Shown: piece by piece, positions 22,092 to 32,639 of the stretch
Numbering within the stretch: the first letter of the stretch is position 1
How the letters are laid out: each line of letters begins with the position of its first letter
Origin: Spongilla lacustris
Lineage: Eukaryota; Porifera; Demospongiae; Spongillida; Spongillidae
DNA: 64,000 nucleotides
NCBI GenBank assembly: GCA_949361645.1
Contig: OX442415.1
Location: 8,773,254 to 8,837,253, forward strand
Direction: 5' to 3'
Notes under the pieces: model-generated
Databases searched by the model: none
Told to the model about the DNA's origin: nothing
What the model saw: only the letters and a program-made list of their open reading frames with translations
Translations under genes and position numbers: made by a program

Positions 22092-22427
22092 GTACGCGGC
22101 TGACGTAATATGTTGACCGTACCAGCCGGACCTATTGTGATGAGCGGGGCCCTTTGTGCCTGGGCTGGCCGGGGTGCAGGCCAGCCATAGGCGGCCCTCG
22201 AAGATTCTCGAAGTCTTGTATACTTGTATATATTGTCATGTTGCATGTGTGTCAATGAGTTGTTTGTCCTATCGGCTGGTGACCTTGGTAGCGTCAACAT
22301 CACGTCCGCGTGCCCCCATCCTGGACCTCCGTCTCCCTGAGGTCCAGGTTACCACAAGATCAATCCGGAATGCTCAGTTTATATGCGTGTCCACCCCAAG
22401 CTTTTGGGATAAGTGAAATAGTACCCT

Positions 22428-22527
22428 GTGGGGGCATGATGGAGCATACATGTAGTACCTTGTGGGGGCATGATGGAGCATACATGTAGTACCTTGTGGG
22501 GGCATGATGGAGCATACATGTATGACG
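22428..22527. repeat. 34-bp tandem repeat, three copies
   Basis: Units of TACCTTGTGGGGGCATGATG plus GAGCATACATGTAG, close to identical. Confidence 0.8.
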
Positions 22528-22888
22528 TTGGGAGGCTGGATTGTGTAAGGTGGCAGCTTGGAGCCAAGTACAAACTGGATGAACCAGTTTGACCTTATGC
22601 GATACCACCAGACATAAAATAAAATTGCAAAAGAATGTTTAAAATGTTGACCAAACCCGATGTGTGGCACACATGTCTCTAGGGTGGACCTCCCCCCCCC
22701 CCCCCCCCCTGAGTCATATGGTGGTACACTCCCCCTCCTTAAAACATGTATGTGGATGCCAACAGCTATGTCATCTTTTCTGCCTGTACAGTTACCACTA
22801 ACAACATAGTGGACCTTAATATATATTATTAACTTACCATGACTGGCTATGCACCAAATATTATGACCATGGTGTTCATTCCAATAGT

Positions 22889-23075
22889 ACTGAGTACTTG
22901 CCACAAGCAGCACTGGAAGCATGTACGCATACCTGGCCAAGAATGAAGGTGTGAGGGAGGTAAGAAAAGAGGTCATCTTCCCCTCCCTCATCATCTTCCT
23001 ACCACACCTCCCCCTCCTCATACCTGCTCCGTATACGTGGTGGAGCACGTGAACATCTTTATGGTGGACCATCAT
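22889..23075. repeat. Second copy of the 17515-17680 segment
   Basis: Same sequence with an extra ATCATCTTCCT insert. Together with the first copy it marks another local duplication within the PI3K region. Confidence 0.6.
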
Positions 23076-23904
23076 CGGAGGAAGAGTGGTCAGACGTAGA
23101 CCAATCACCTTACGTCATGGCGGGACTCCTCAGCTCCTTACCCCCAGGCTCTCTCGTACCCAGGCCAGAGTATTCATCATTTCATCTGCCAGCCGTGGCC
23201 CTGCAGTATATGTCTCCTCAATGCACGAGCACCGCTCTCTTAGCTGCACGGGAATAGCAATATACTAGTAGCTAAAGATACTTCGCTCCTAAACTTCACT
23301 ACAGCATGCCTGAACGTTCATGTAGTTGTCGCTTGATACGAGGAAACCCTTGTACTCCATCCCCCACTTCAGTTTTACCACCACTGGCTTGCCAGTCAGG
23401 CCGTTCAGAAAGGGCTTTGGGTTAAGGGGCATACCCTGCAGCGGAAAGGCAACCAACAATTACGTGAGCCACGCCGCACCATTTCTTCACGTGTCAATTA
23501 ACCTGTGAGTGCCTCACAAATACGGTCTGGGTACCAAAATCGGAGCGCGTTATTTTGAAACGTTGTACGTACACGGACATCAAAGTAAATAAGACAATCG
23601 TCTTTGATTAGAAGTGAGGGAGCTAGGGTTGATGGATACTGATGAAGGTACGTGTACTATTAGTATTGGATAGCGTACATGGTCGTTAAATATAAAATTA
23701 AAAAAAAACACGTAACAATTAAGAACACTTGGCACACTATTGTTTGGTTCTTACACTGTACGCACACAACCAATTGCATCAACTATAAACGCTTCCCCCC
23801 CCCCCCCCCCCCACCCCCCCTCCCAAAAAAAAAAACATGTTTACAAAGGCTAGTTAAAAAGAGCTACACTGTAGAGACTCCCAAATTAGCATTTTAGCTC
23901 TGAC

Positions 23905-24152
23905 ACCTCTTCTGTGTGTGCCTATGGTACTGGGAATGGGGAGAACCTCTTCTGTGTGTGCCTGTGGTACTGGGAATGGGGAGGACCTCTTCTGTGTGTG
24001 CCTGTGGTACTGGGAATGGGGAGGACCTCTTCTGTGTGTGCCTGTGGTACTGGGAATGGGGAGGACCTCTTCTGTGTGTGCCTGTGGTACTGGGAATGGG
24101 GAGGACCTCTTCTTGTGTGCCTGTGGTATTGGGAATGGGGAGGACCTCTTCT
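23905..24152. repeat. 40-bp tandem repeat, about six copies
   Basis: Units of ACCTCTTCTGTGTGTGCCTG plus TGGTACTGGGAATGGGGAGG. The unit is not a multiple of three, so all three frames stay open and no single frame is favoured. Confidence 0.85.
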
Positions 24153-24287
24153 GTGATCAGAGTGCTGGTATGTTGTGCCTACACCCTGTAGCTGTTTGCT
24201 GCAGAAGAGGAGGTTGGGCTAAGGTCCTCCAGGTGTGGAGGGTGTGGTATGGTGTGGTGGTATGGGGACAAGATTGAAATGGCCTGG

Positions 24288-24288
<1 letters not shown>

Positions 24289-24365
<77 letters not shown>
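24289..24365. repeat. Poly-G tract of about 77 bases
   Basis: Uninterrupted G run. Shorter runs occur near 10000-10026, 14141-14170, 15773-15805, 24638-24667 (C), 27882-27894 (C), 45062-45080 (C) and 47275-47305. The recurrence of long G/C runs next to element ends suggests they belong to transposon families. Confidence 0.9.
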
Positions 24366-24367
<2 letters not shown>

Positions 24368-24636
24368 GCCCTGTACATCACTAATGACTCACTAGCTCTG
24401 GAAGCCATGCTAGAACGTGTCCTGTGCCAAAGTTACCACTTCCCTTTCTTTGATTCCACTACATGGTGCCAGTTTCAGTTCAGCACTAGGTATCCATGGG
24501 TGTCCCCAGGGGGAGGGGTCAGGGAGGCCATGGCCCCCCCCCTTGTAATAAAAGTTTACATACATGCGCACTGAAAGCGGACAGCTTCCCTACCCCACTG
24601 ATTGAATGATTGAATCGGTTGAAAGCGCACAGCACC

Positions 24637-24668
<32 letters not shown>

Positions 24669-25195
24669 CTCATTGAATCGACCGAAAGCAGACAATTTAT
24701 TCACAGCTGTGGAATGGTGCCCCCCTTGCCCTATCCTGCTTCCCTTCCACAAAAGCTGGGGGCGCCCATGATATCCCCATAACTCCTTCACCCTTTCAGT
24801 CACAGTGCCCATGTGATGGATGGATGTCCATATATAACACATGTGTGCTTCCTGTAAGTCCTGTTGTGTGTACCAGCCTGGCCGACTCCTCCCCAGACCA
24901 TGCATGTATACTAATGAGGCAAACCTACTCCCTCTTGTCACCTCCCCCACTGCAGCCATATTAATATTAGCACCTGAGCCCTCTGATAGCAACAAAGGAA
25001 TGGAGGTCTGGGAACTGGTCATGGAGAACTGGGGACCAGTGATGGCCCAACCCCATTAGTGTGTAGAACAACATTGGCATATTGGAGGCCATGAAGCTGA
25101 TCTGAGTGCCCAGGCCCACTCCACACCTGAGGACTGCTCTAAGATACCTGCTCAGTATTACATGCTGTTCCATTTCTCCCTTCCTCCCTGCTCAG

Positions 25196-25394
25196 GTGGT
25201 GAAGAGCTCTGAGCAGGATCAGGTGACAGTTGTGGGGGCGGGGATCTTTGAGGCCCTGGCTGCCTATGATAAGCGCATCATGATCAGGGTGGTGGACCCC
25301 TTCACCCTCAAGCCCATCCACAAGGACACACTGCTGGAGTGTGCCCGGGCCACTGGAGGGAAGATTGTAACTGTGGAAGACCACTACCCAGAAG
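25196..25394 (+). CDS. tkt: Transketolase C-terminal region, penultimate exon
   Basis: After a CTGCTCAG acceptor the frame reads [40 protein letters not shown] and [15 protein letters not shown], ending GAAG|GTAGGG. The DQVTV.GAG, RV.DPFT.KP and VEDHY.EGG motifs mark the C-terminal domain of transketolase, which transfers two-carbon units in the pentose phosphate pathway. A few residues expected after GAG and after AAYD seem to be missing. No upstream exons were found in the window. Confidence 0.78.
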
Positions 25395-25663
25395 GTAGGG
25401 GGAGGAGGGAGGTGTGCATGAATATTGATAGGTACATGTGTGTGTGCTTATGAGAAGCAATGCGTGTGTCGTGTGCTTATGATGCATTCACTACATATTA
25501 GCATGGATAAAAGTCTATACCTTGTTTGAGACTGATACCAGTATGTGCTTAAGTGCACATGTGGGTGCGGACATTATGGATCATATTGTGCATTGTGTAA
25601 GTGGCCTGGTTGGTGTGTAAGTTTGTATGTTGCCATGGTTACTGACTGCACTCTGGTGTACAG

Positions 25664-25830
25664 GTGGACTTGGTGAGGGTGTGGCAGGTGCTCTGTCTGA
25701 GGAGCTCAACATTCGTGTGCACCGATTGGCCGTCACTGGCATCCCTAGAAGTGGTCTGTGCCATGAGCTGCTGGAGCTGTATGGGATAAGCTCCGCCCAC
25801 ATCATCAAGGCCGTGAAGAGTATGATTTGA
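25664..25830 (+). CDS. tkt: Transketolase C-terminal region, last exon
   Basis: A 167-nt exon (acceptor TGTACAG) completes the split glycine codon and reads GGLGEGVAGALSEELNIRVH, LAVTGIPRSGLCHELLELYG and AHIIKAVKSMI-stop (TGA at 25828-25830). The G.GE.V, LAV...PRSG and LL..YGI..  I..AVK pattern is the transketolase C-terminus. It may be the 3' end of a real gene whose 5' exons were displaced, or a duplicated fragment. Confidence 0.78.
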
Positions 25831-26129
25831 TTGGTGGAGGCTGTCCCTGCTAGACTGTAGGAATGGACCTTTGTGTTGTTGTGACGACAATCCTTATAAT
25901 TAGTGCATATGTGTGTGGTGTACGTGTTTTGGCCAAATGTTTATCTTTAATTACCATGCTTAGTAACTCCTATGTGCCCAAGCCCCTGACCTCCCTAACT
26001 TCATGCTCTTGCGCTAGCCATGCAACGTGCCCGGTTGACTGATTGGCAGATAAGGGGCCCGGGCAGGAACATGCCACAAGCCGTGACCCTGCCTCCCCTG
26101 ACCTGTTGACCAAGGAAATGCTCCTGTGA

Positions 26130-26247
26130 GGTGACGCTGGTCACTCGTTGGGAATTCCCCTATCCACTCGAGTCACTGGGTATCCGATGGTGACGCTGGT
26201 CACTCGTTGGGAGTTCCCCTATCCGCTCGAGTCACTGGGTATCCGAT
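26130..26247. repeat. 59-bp tandem duplication
   Basis: GGTGACGCTGGTCACTCGTT to GAGTCACTGGGTATCCGAT is present twice with two substitutions. Downstream sequence (GATGGTGATGCTGATCACCA) is a diverged third relative. Confidence 0.8.
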
Positions 26248-26259
26248 GGTGACACTAGA

Positions 26260-26930
26260 CACCAGCAGAATGCCCCATGTACCAAGCCCGACCGCTGGCC
26301 GGGGCTTGGGTTCCCGAGGTAGTCAGGTCGTGTGGGGGAGTCTCGGGGAAACAGGCACCAGATGGTGATGCTGATCACCATCTGGGTGACCTGCGTACCA
26401 AGCCAGGACGCTGCCCAGGCTTGGGTCCCTGAGATAGGTCAGGCCCGTAGGGTTCCGCCCTCGCTGCATTTAATGCACAAAACAGCATATCAAGAGAACA
26501 ACCACAGTACAAATAGAAAGAGAAGGTGAAGCAGGGGTGGAGGGAGGGAGATACAAAGAAACAGAACAGCTCTCCTGAAGAACAGAGAGTGCTGGGAAGC
26601 TGCTAGTGTGTGCGTATAACCACACAAGCCGGCCATAACGTGCAAAGGGACAAAGGGAAGGACCCTGCTAGCGCGTGCCCTTCCCCATGCACCCTCTGTA
26701 ACCACAAGCTCTGAGCAGTAACTACTAGGCAACCTTTACATGTTAACACTTCTTAGCCAACCGCAAGCTCTGATCAGTCGTTACTAAGCAACCCATTAAA
26801 CACTGTTTAGCTCCCTAAACAGTACCTTTTTCTAATTAAACGCCATCAACTAGGTTATATATATATAATTCATACTGGAGCTATATAGATAATGATTTAG
26901 CCGGTTTACACACAAATAACATATGTGCAG
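26260..26930. other. Spacer without recognised gene
   Basis: GC-richer stretch downstream of transketolase with the tail of the 59-bp repeats and two related CAAGCTCTGA.CAGT words. No coding sequence was recognised. Confidence 0.5.
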
Positions 26931-27109
26931 ACAGTGAAAGTGAAGGTCATGCACGTAGCTATTTGGGAGTCATATGGAGGTGGTCATTTCACAAGCTGCA
27001 TAAAGGTGCACGTTAAAAGAGGTGATAGGACTAGCCAGACTACCAAGGAAGTGGGCAGCTGTATGTACATGTACCACAGCATAGAATTATAAAATATTAA
27101 AACTGAATA

Positions 27110-28440
27110 CATCTACAAACATTGCTTTCACTTTGTCAAATGGAGAGTCCAATAATATGACAACAGTAACCATGACTACCGGAGGTGGGAGGGCAGTTTT
27201 ACCATCACTTCAGTAAGGGTTGGATGGTCCTTTAGCACACGCCAAAGTTCAGTAGCTCCTCTGCTGGTGAAGTAATTGTATTCAAGGTCAAGTTTCTTCA
27301 GTTTAGAGTGTTCAACACCCTTGGCCAGTAAACATATAGCATCATCATCCAGATCACACCCTCTCAACTTCAGGTCTTCCAATGTTTGGTTGTTGGTCAG
27401 TAGATGTACTGAGGAGGGAACAACAAGACATCAGGTATGTTATGTGTATTTAAGCATAGCACCAAACATTAACAAGAGGTGGATCATGTGAGTCCCATGT
27501 GATCCTCAGGTTACTCCCTTAGCTACAATGTTCCACACAAAGTTCAGTATCTTTCTGGAGGTATCCACTTGCACCCCCATCTCTGTGGCACCTATCAGGT
27601 GTCCTCCTCTATGGGGTATCTGATGTCTGGTTGGCTTTAGCTTTCAACTGAATACTTGCCTCACCTGATTGTGCTTCTGAGGCTTCCTGTTCCAACCTCT
27701 TCACTGACCACTTACTCCCCACTTCAGGACCCACTTGGCCTGCATCACCATTTTCAACTGTACCTTATGGCAGGGGGGCACACACTAAGGATGGTGCCCC
27801 CATACTACATTGTAAATGATTGGCGAGGGGGGGGGGGCAGCACTGGATCCAGCATAGCCTTTGGGGGAGGAGGGGGGTGGCGCCCCCCCCCCCCCTCCCC
27901 ATGGCATATGAAGTGCCACCCCTCTGGCAGCAATATTGCGGGACCTCCCACCTCCCCTCGTAGGTCCACGAGTAGATTGCGTGTTGCGTCATACTTATAA
28001 CTATTTTCTGACAAATGTCAATAAAGCAATGGATCATGACAGGGCATGGGCACTTTAGACTGCACCCCCCCCACCCCCCCACCCCCCACAGTTTTCGTGC
28101 CCCCTCTAGTAAATATCTCCCCCCCTACCCCCACATAGATCCGGAGCTGGGGGTGATACTATTTAGGCCTGACCAGGGGAAGGAGGCATGTGGTGCTGTG
28201 AAGTGTATTTTGCTTAAATCTTTGCATATATTGATGATGCAATCACATACATGTACTGCCTCACATGGACCACTGGTGGTCCCATGGCACCCCATGTTGT
28301 AAGGCCACAGGGGTGGTAGGTGCCCCCCCGGGCCCCCTGGCCGCAACTGAGACAACTAAATAATCCACCCACATGGGTCTGGGGACTGGGGTAGGGACAT
28401 TCACACAGGTCTGGGGACTGGGGTAGGGACAAATGGCTAG
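27110..28440. repeat. Terminal-exon block, copy 1
   Basis: Collinear with about 32640-34060. Shared parts are the terminal LRR exon, downstream introns and spacers (TCTGAGGCTTCCTGTTCCAA), a G/C-rich element end (GGATCCAGCATAGCCTTTG), and the repeat leading to the minisatellite. Confidence 0.75.
27176..27408 (-). CDS. Second copy of the terminal NLR LRR exon
   Basis: This 233-nt phase-1 terminal exon with a CCTCAG acceptor and stop is a paralogue of 32709-32941. It encodes LEDLKLRGCDLDDDAICLLA, LKKLDLEYNYFTSRGA and a tail ending KLPSHLR. Differences again cluster at strand positions (K/E, D/G, K/I, EY/YG, Y/D). No upstream NLR exon of its own is visible between here and 32.7 kb, so it is either an alternative last exon for NLR-B or a duplication relic. 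Confidence 0.65.
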
Positions 28441-28526
28441 CAAATAGTGCTACGGCTTAAAGGACTAATACATTGCCTCTGCTCAAAGTTTGTGAGAGAC
28501 ACAATTGGTGTGGCACGCACACATAC

Positions 28527-28560
28527 CTTAGCTGCATCCAGAGGTTGGCCTTGATCTGGC
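28527..28560 (-). CDS. Candidate PI3K adaptor-binding-domain micro-exon
   Basis: A 34-nt exon between a CTGTAG acceptor and GTATGT donor encodes GQIKANLWMQLR. The IK..LW.Q pattern matches the p110 adaptor-binding domain. It is in the correct phase (1) to follow the exon at 28718-28781. The short length keeps confidence low. Confidence 0.4.
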
Positions 28561-28619
28561 CTACAGTAAAGTCACCTGACATTATGGAAGGAGATAGTAT
28601 GGATTGATGTGTATATTAA

Positions 28620-28663
28620 CACACACACACCACACACACACACACACCACACACACACACACA

Positions 28664-28717
<54 letters not shown>
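28620..28717. repeat. (CA)n microsatellite
   Basis: About 100 bp of CA with occasional CAC interruptions, ending directly at the donor of the candidate exon 28718-28781. Other CA tracts: 29637-29660, 38250-38320, 38940-39070. Confidence 0.9.
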
Positions 28718-28719
<2 letters not shown>

Positions 28720-28781
28720 CTGATCATCATAGTATGGCCTCCTGCGTCATCACTAGGTACATCAAACTGCACCAAAAATGT
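28718..28781 (-). CDS. Candidate PI3K N-terminal exon
   Basis: A 64-nt exon (acceptor CACTATAG, donor AGAG|GTGTGTG, running into a CA/GT repeat) encodes TFLVQFDVPSDDAGGHTMMI. FLxxFDVP resembles the first strands of the p110 adaptor-binding domain. Phases fit the exons on both sides. Confidence 0.4.
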
Positions 28782-29070
28782 CTATAGTGGGGGGAGGGGT
28801 GCTTTTATGTTACCATAGTGCTCGCTCCCATGACAACCACCACCTACCTTAATGTTATCATAGACCATCAGAATGTATGACGTCGACTGATCAATTTTTG
28901 AAGGAATTCACAAATCACTATATCACCACAGGAAAGGGACTCCCCCCTGTTAATTACAAAGGATCATTGATTAGTGAAATTCCAACCTCCCAAGGAACCT
29001 CATTATGCAGAGACACATGTTCCCATGGTAACTGTTATGCCCATCAGAATGTGTGTAAGAGGGTGAGGAT
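28775..29070. repeat. Duplicated segment shared with 29929-30250
   Basis: AAAAATGTCTATAGTGGGGG through GACAACCACCACCTACCTTA and TATGACGTCGACTGATC is repeated about 1.15 kb downstream. The second copy preserves the candidate exon at 29997-30063; here that exon is broken. Confidence 0.7.
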
Positions 29071-29291
29071 GAGGTGTGTAGATCATTACAACTATGTTTT
29101 AAAAATTTATTCTTGAACCACTTAGGCTATAAACAAGATTTTCACAATCTACAAGTTCTTCTGTACACAAAACAAATCAACCACACAATATGCACCATAC
29201 CATGATTTAAAGATGATGACTGGTGCAGGTGGGGGTGTGTCTTAATGGTGCATGTTTATGGGTGTGGTTTTACCCCCCCCCCCCTCCCCAG

Positions 29292-29555
29292 GGGTCAGGT
29301 GATGTGAAGTATCACCTTGGGGTGTGCACTGAACTACCAAACCATGCAACAGGCAAGAAGATAATAATCCCACACTTTGCCCCCTATAGGCTCAAGGATG
29401 TGATAGAGAAGAGACACGCCTCCTACGACGGCCTCATGCAGCATGACACCCATGAGTTCATGTCCCGGCTGCCAGACGGACTGAAACGCATGATACTGAA
29501 GCCCCACATACATGTAGCAATGGTACCAAAGGATGTGACACACACATACATGTAG
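29292..29555 (+). pseudogene. Exon-like fragment resembling 2-oxoglutarate dehydrogenase, then USP
   Basis: After a CCCCAG acceptor the frame begins GSGDVKYHLGV, a near match to the conserved GSGDVKYHLG of the 2-oxoglutarate dehydrogenase E1 family, and continues CTELPNHATGKKI. The second half, YDGLMQHDTHEFMSRLPDGL, instead resembles the MQHDxxE helix of USP-type deubiquitinases. The frame degenerates into repeats. The chimeric look suggests a composite relic. Confidence 0.3.
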
Positions 29556-29996
29556 CAATGGTACCAAAGGATATGACACACATATTACACTTGCACATAA
29601 AATACTCAGACATAGCCACTCAGACAAGCACATTAAACACACACACACACACACACACACATGCAGACACTACCTATTGCTTATCATTTTCTCCCAACAG
29701 GTTACCATGGCAAAGGTGTTGCCTACCTCATATATATGCACACACAGGGGCACTACACACAAGGTGAACTCCCATTACAAGCACACACCTTATACCACCA
29801 CCTCACCTTGCAGGAGCCTTTGAGGGGTCAAAACGTGGGCAGGAGGTGATGGCTCAGTGGAGGGAGGGTAAAGGGGGAGGGGCTGTTCCATCACAGACGT
29901 GCTCCTTCAGAGAACAGAGGGACAAAAATGTGTATAGTGGGGGGAGGGGTGCTTTGTGTTACCATAGTGCTCACTCCCATGACAACCACCACCTAC

Positions 29997-30063
29997 CTTA
30001 ATGTTCTCAAAGACCTTCCCTGATAACTGCTGGGGAGCATGCATCAGAATGGTATGACGTCGA
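29997..30063 (-). CDS. Candidate second exon, function unknown
   Basis: A 67-nt exon (acceptor GATCAG, donor TAAG|GTAGGT) encodes RRHTILMHAPQQLSGKVFEN followed by IK. It joins in frame to the first exon at 30378-30475 on one side and to 28718-28781 on the other. A degraded copy without the intact frame lies near 28850-28890. Confidence 0.35.
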
Positions 30064-30377
30064 CTGATCTAATTCAGAAGGAATCAACAAATCACCACAG
30101 GAAAGCTCCACACTTTTAATTATGAACGACCATTAGTAAAATTCCAACCTTCCAAGGGACCTCATTATGCAACCATCCCTTGGGATACATGTTCCCATGG
30201 CAACTGTTATGCCCATCAGAATGTGTGTGGAATGTGTGTGAGAGGACGAAATGTGTGTACATATAAAGTGTTGTACATTGTAACAGGTACAGTGTTCGTT
30301 AATTTCAAAAATCATTTTTTCATTTTGAACTATAAACAGAAATGTGTTCCCTCCACCCACATGTTCCCTCCACTCAC

Positions 30378-30475
30378 CTATTGCCATATATGGTGTTCCC
30401 TCTCTTCATGACATGCTTCACATAGTCATCTCTGTGAACCATGTCTGCTGAAGGGAATATGGAGGACTCTGGCAT
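30378..30475 (-). CDS. Candidate first exon, copy 1
   Basis: A 98-nt ATG-starting exon ending at a GTGAGT donor encodes MPESSIFPSADMVHRDDYVK and HVMKRGNTIYGN. The copy at 31967-32064 differs by conservative replacements (V/I, R/K, S/T), which supports coding function. It may be the first exon of the PI3K-like gene; I do not recognise the segment itself. Confidence 0.42.
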
Positions 30476-31245
30476 CAAGATGGCGGCTTCCAGGGGAGGT
30501 GGGCGGTCGACATAAGGATTATTTGCTGCTGGTACTTAAATCATGCCTCTGGGTTGACCACGTGACTGAGATCTGTGCCAGGAAACGTGAAAGGTTGGAG
30601 CACATTATTCAATCACATACTATATACGATGCAGCCAATATATTGCACGTGGGGTACAGGTAGCGGCACTTGTAAATGCGATTGGCCTGCAGCGTCAATC
30701 GAACAGCTGCAGGATTCAAGACTTCAAAGGCATAATACAGCATGCGGAGATATACTACCATTAGTGTCCGGGATACGTACATGATCGAACTGTACCGTTA
30801 GAAAGCTTAAAGGAGCCTGCCGCCCTGCCGTGAAGTGATCCGCGATAGATCTCACGTGCATTATACACTCGGTACAGGGATGTATACAGCAAAAAAGTAA
30901 CATGTTCACATACAACATGTAGCCACATATGTAATCAGTATGTTTACATAGTGATACAACATACAGTGTACAGCCATAGATGTTGTCACATTCTATATTG
31001 ACCAATATTGGGGACTGACAGAAGGGACTTTATGATTAATGGTAGTCTCAAACTTTATTAATGCTACAACATGCATATACACACATGCACACACACCCAA
31101 ATACACATCCACACTCACTTACACATATGCATATTCATACACATGCACACACATGCACACAAACTTACACACATGCATATCCAGGGCTCACACACACACT
31201 TACACACATACACATATACACACACATGTAAACATGTACACTCAC

Positions 31246-31322
31246 AGGTTGGTGTTCCCATTCGAGAGCCTCTCTTTGAAGCAAACTTGGTCTTCTTACT
31301 GGCCCACTGCTTGAGTGTAGTA
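31246..31322 (-). CDS. Candidate exon following first exon copy 2
   Basis: A 77-nt segment between a CCGCCAG acceptor and GTGAGT donor encodes TTLKQWASKKTKFASKRGSR followed by MGTPT. It is in the right phase to follow 31967-32064. It is basic and not recognised; it could be spurious. Confidence 0.25.
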
Positions 31323-31699
31323 CTGGCGGGAGAGAGGGGAAGGGAAAGTCCTGCCTCCTCCCCAGCCTCTTCATCTGCCCCTACAGAAGGAATTTCATGC
31401 TTTCCCTCTCCTTCCTTCGGCCATGAAGGGTCCTGGCAGGGGATGTGGGCGGGTCACTGGTGTTGGCCACACCCACTGGCTCAGGGGACTGTGTCTGGTT
31501 GTTCACTTTCTCTTGGTCTGGGGACTGGGGCTGCCTATGCTTAAGATCCAGGATATGACCAAAGCTGTAACTACCTTAAAGCATAAATACTGTTCACCTG
31601 GAACATCCTATTGATGGTGGGGAAGGAGAAGGAGGGGGTGTGATTGCGACATGATACACAGAAAAAAGCCATCTAGATCATGGGTGAAAGTGTAGACTG

Positions 31700-31960
31700 C
31701 AACACATGATGTTCCTCCACCCACATCACATGATGTTCCCTCCACCCACATCACATGATGTTCCCTCCACCCACATCACATGATGCTCCCTCCACCCACA
31801 TCACATGATGTTCCCTCCACCCACATCACATGATGTTCCCTCCACCCACATCACATGATGTTCCCTCCACCCACATCACATGATGTTCCCTCCACCCACA
31901 TCACATGATGCTCCCTCCACCCACATCACATGATGTTCCCTCCACCCACATGTTCCCTCC
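31700..31960. repeat. 25-26-bp tandem repeat, about ten copies
   Basis: Units of TTCCCTCCACCCACATCACA + TGATG. The array borders the splice donor of the candidate exon at 31967. The paralogous intron at 30.36 kb has only one or two related words. Confidence 0.88.
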
Positions 31961-31966
31961 ACCCAC

Positions 31967-32064
31967 CTATTGCCAGATATGGAGTTCCCTCTCTTCATGA
32001 CATGCCTCACATAGTCATCTCTGTGAACCATGTCCGCTGAAGGGAATACGGAGGACTCCGGCAT
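31967..32064 (-). CDS. Candidate first exon, copy 2
   Basis: Paralogue of 30378-30475, encoding MPESSVFPSADMVHRDDYVR and HVMKRGNSISGN with donor GTGGGT. Immediately past the donor a 25-26-bp intronic repeat has expanded to about ten copies. Upstream sequence is also shared with the first copy (ACCACGTGA... and GGATACGTAC...), so the block including the putative promoter was duplicated. Confidence 0.42.
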
Positions 32065-32369
32065 CAAGATGGCGGCTTTCAGGGGAGGTGGGCGGTCGAC
32101 ATAAGGATTATTTGCAGCTGGTACTTAAGTGTGACGATGCTAACAGGCATCTGTAAACGCCTCTGGGTTGACCACGTGATCGAGATCTGTGTCGGGCAAC
32201 GAGAAATCACATACCATAGGCTAGGATGCGGCCATTGTATAATTTACACGTGGGGTACTTGTCGATTAGCAGCGTCAATCGTACAGCTGAACCCGTGTAT
32301 GTGCACAAGAGCCATACAGCGGGTGGAGACATTAGTGTCCCGGATACGTACTGCATGCATGATAGAGTG

Positions 32370-32444
32370 TAGTTGGGCGTGGCCCGCCCTTCGCGTATTG
32401 GCGGTATTTCCGCCAATACGCGAAGGGCGGGCCACGCCCAACTA
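32370..32444. mobile_element. 75-bp perfect hairpin insertion with target-site duplication
   Basis: Perfect arms of at least 34 bp (AGTTGGGCGTGGCCCGCCCT... and its complement ending ...GGGCCACGCCCAACT) surround a TATTT loop at 32405-32409. GATAGAGTGT is duplicated on both sides (32361-32370 and 32445-32454). The paralogous site near 30775-30800 (GGATACGTACATGATCGAAC) has no insertion. Confidence 0.8.
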
Positions 32445-32639
32445 GATAGAGTGTACCTTTTGAAATAGCGCAGCTGCTGAAGATATCCGCCCACGTAATA
32501 GAATATTAATCATTTTATCATGACGTCACCGAGCTTTACATGTACTAAAATTTAGTATATTTGCAGAAATGTGAAATGTTATGCACGTAGCTATTTGGAA
32601 GACATACATGTAAACGTCTCAGCATATCATTGTATAAAA

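Noticed and set aside
23905..24152. Direct repeats considered as a CRISPR-like array; also 31700-31960
   Set aside because: The repeats are contiguous with no unique spacers, and the sequence is eukaryotic.
24157..24408. Frame with a long poly-proline stretch
   Set aside because: It is only the reverse reading of the poly-G tract.
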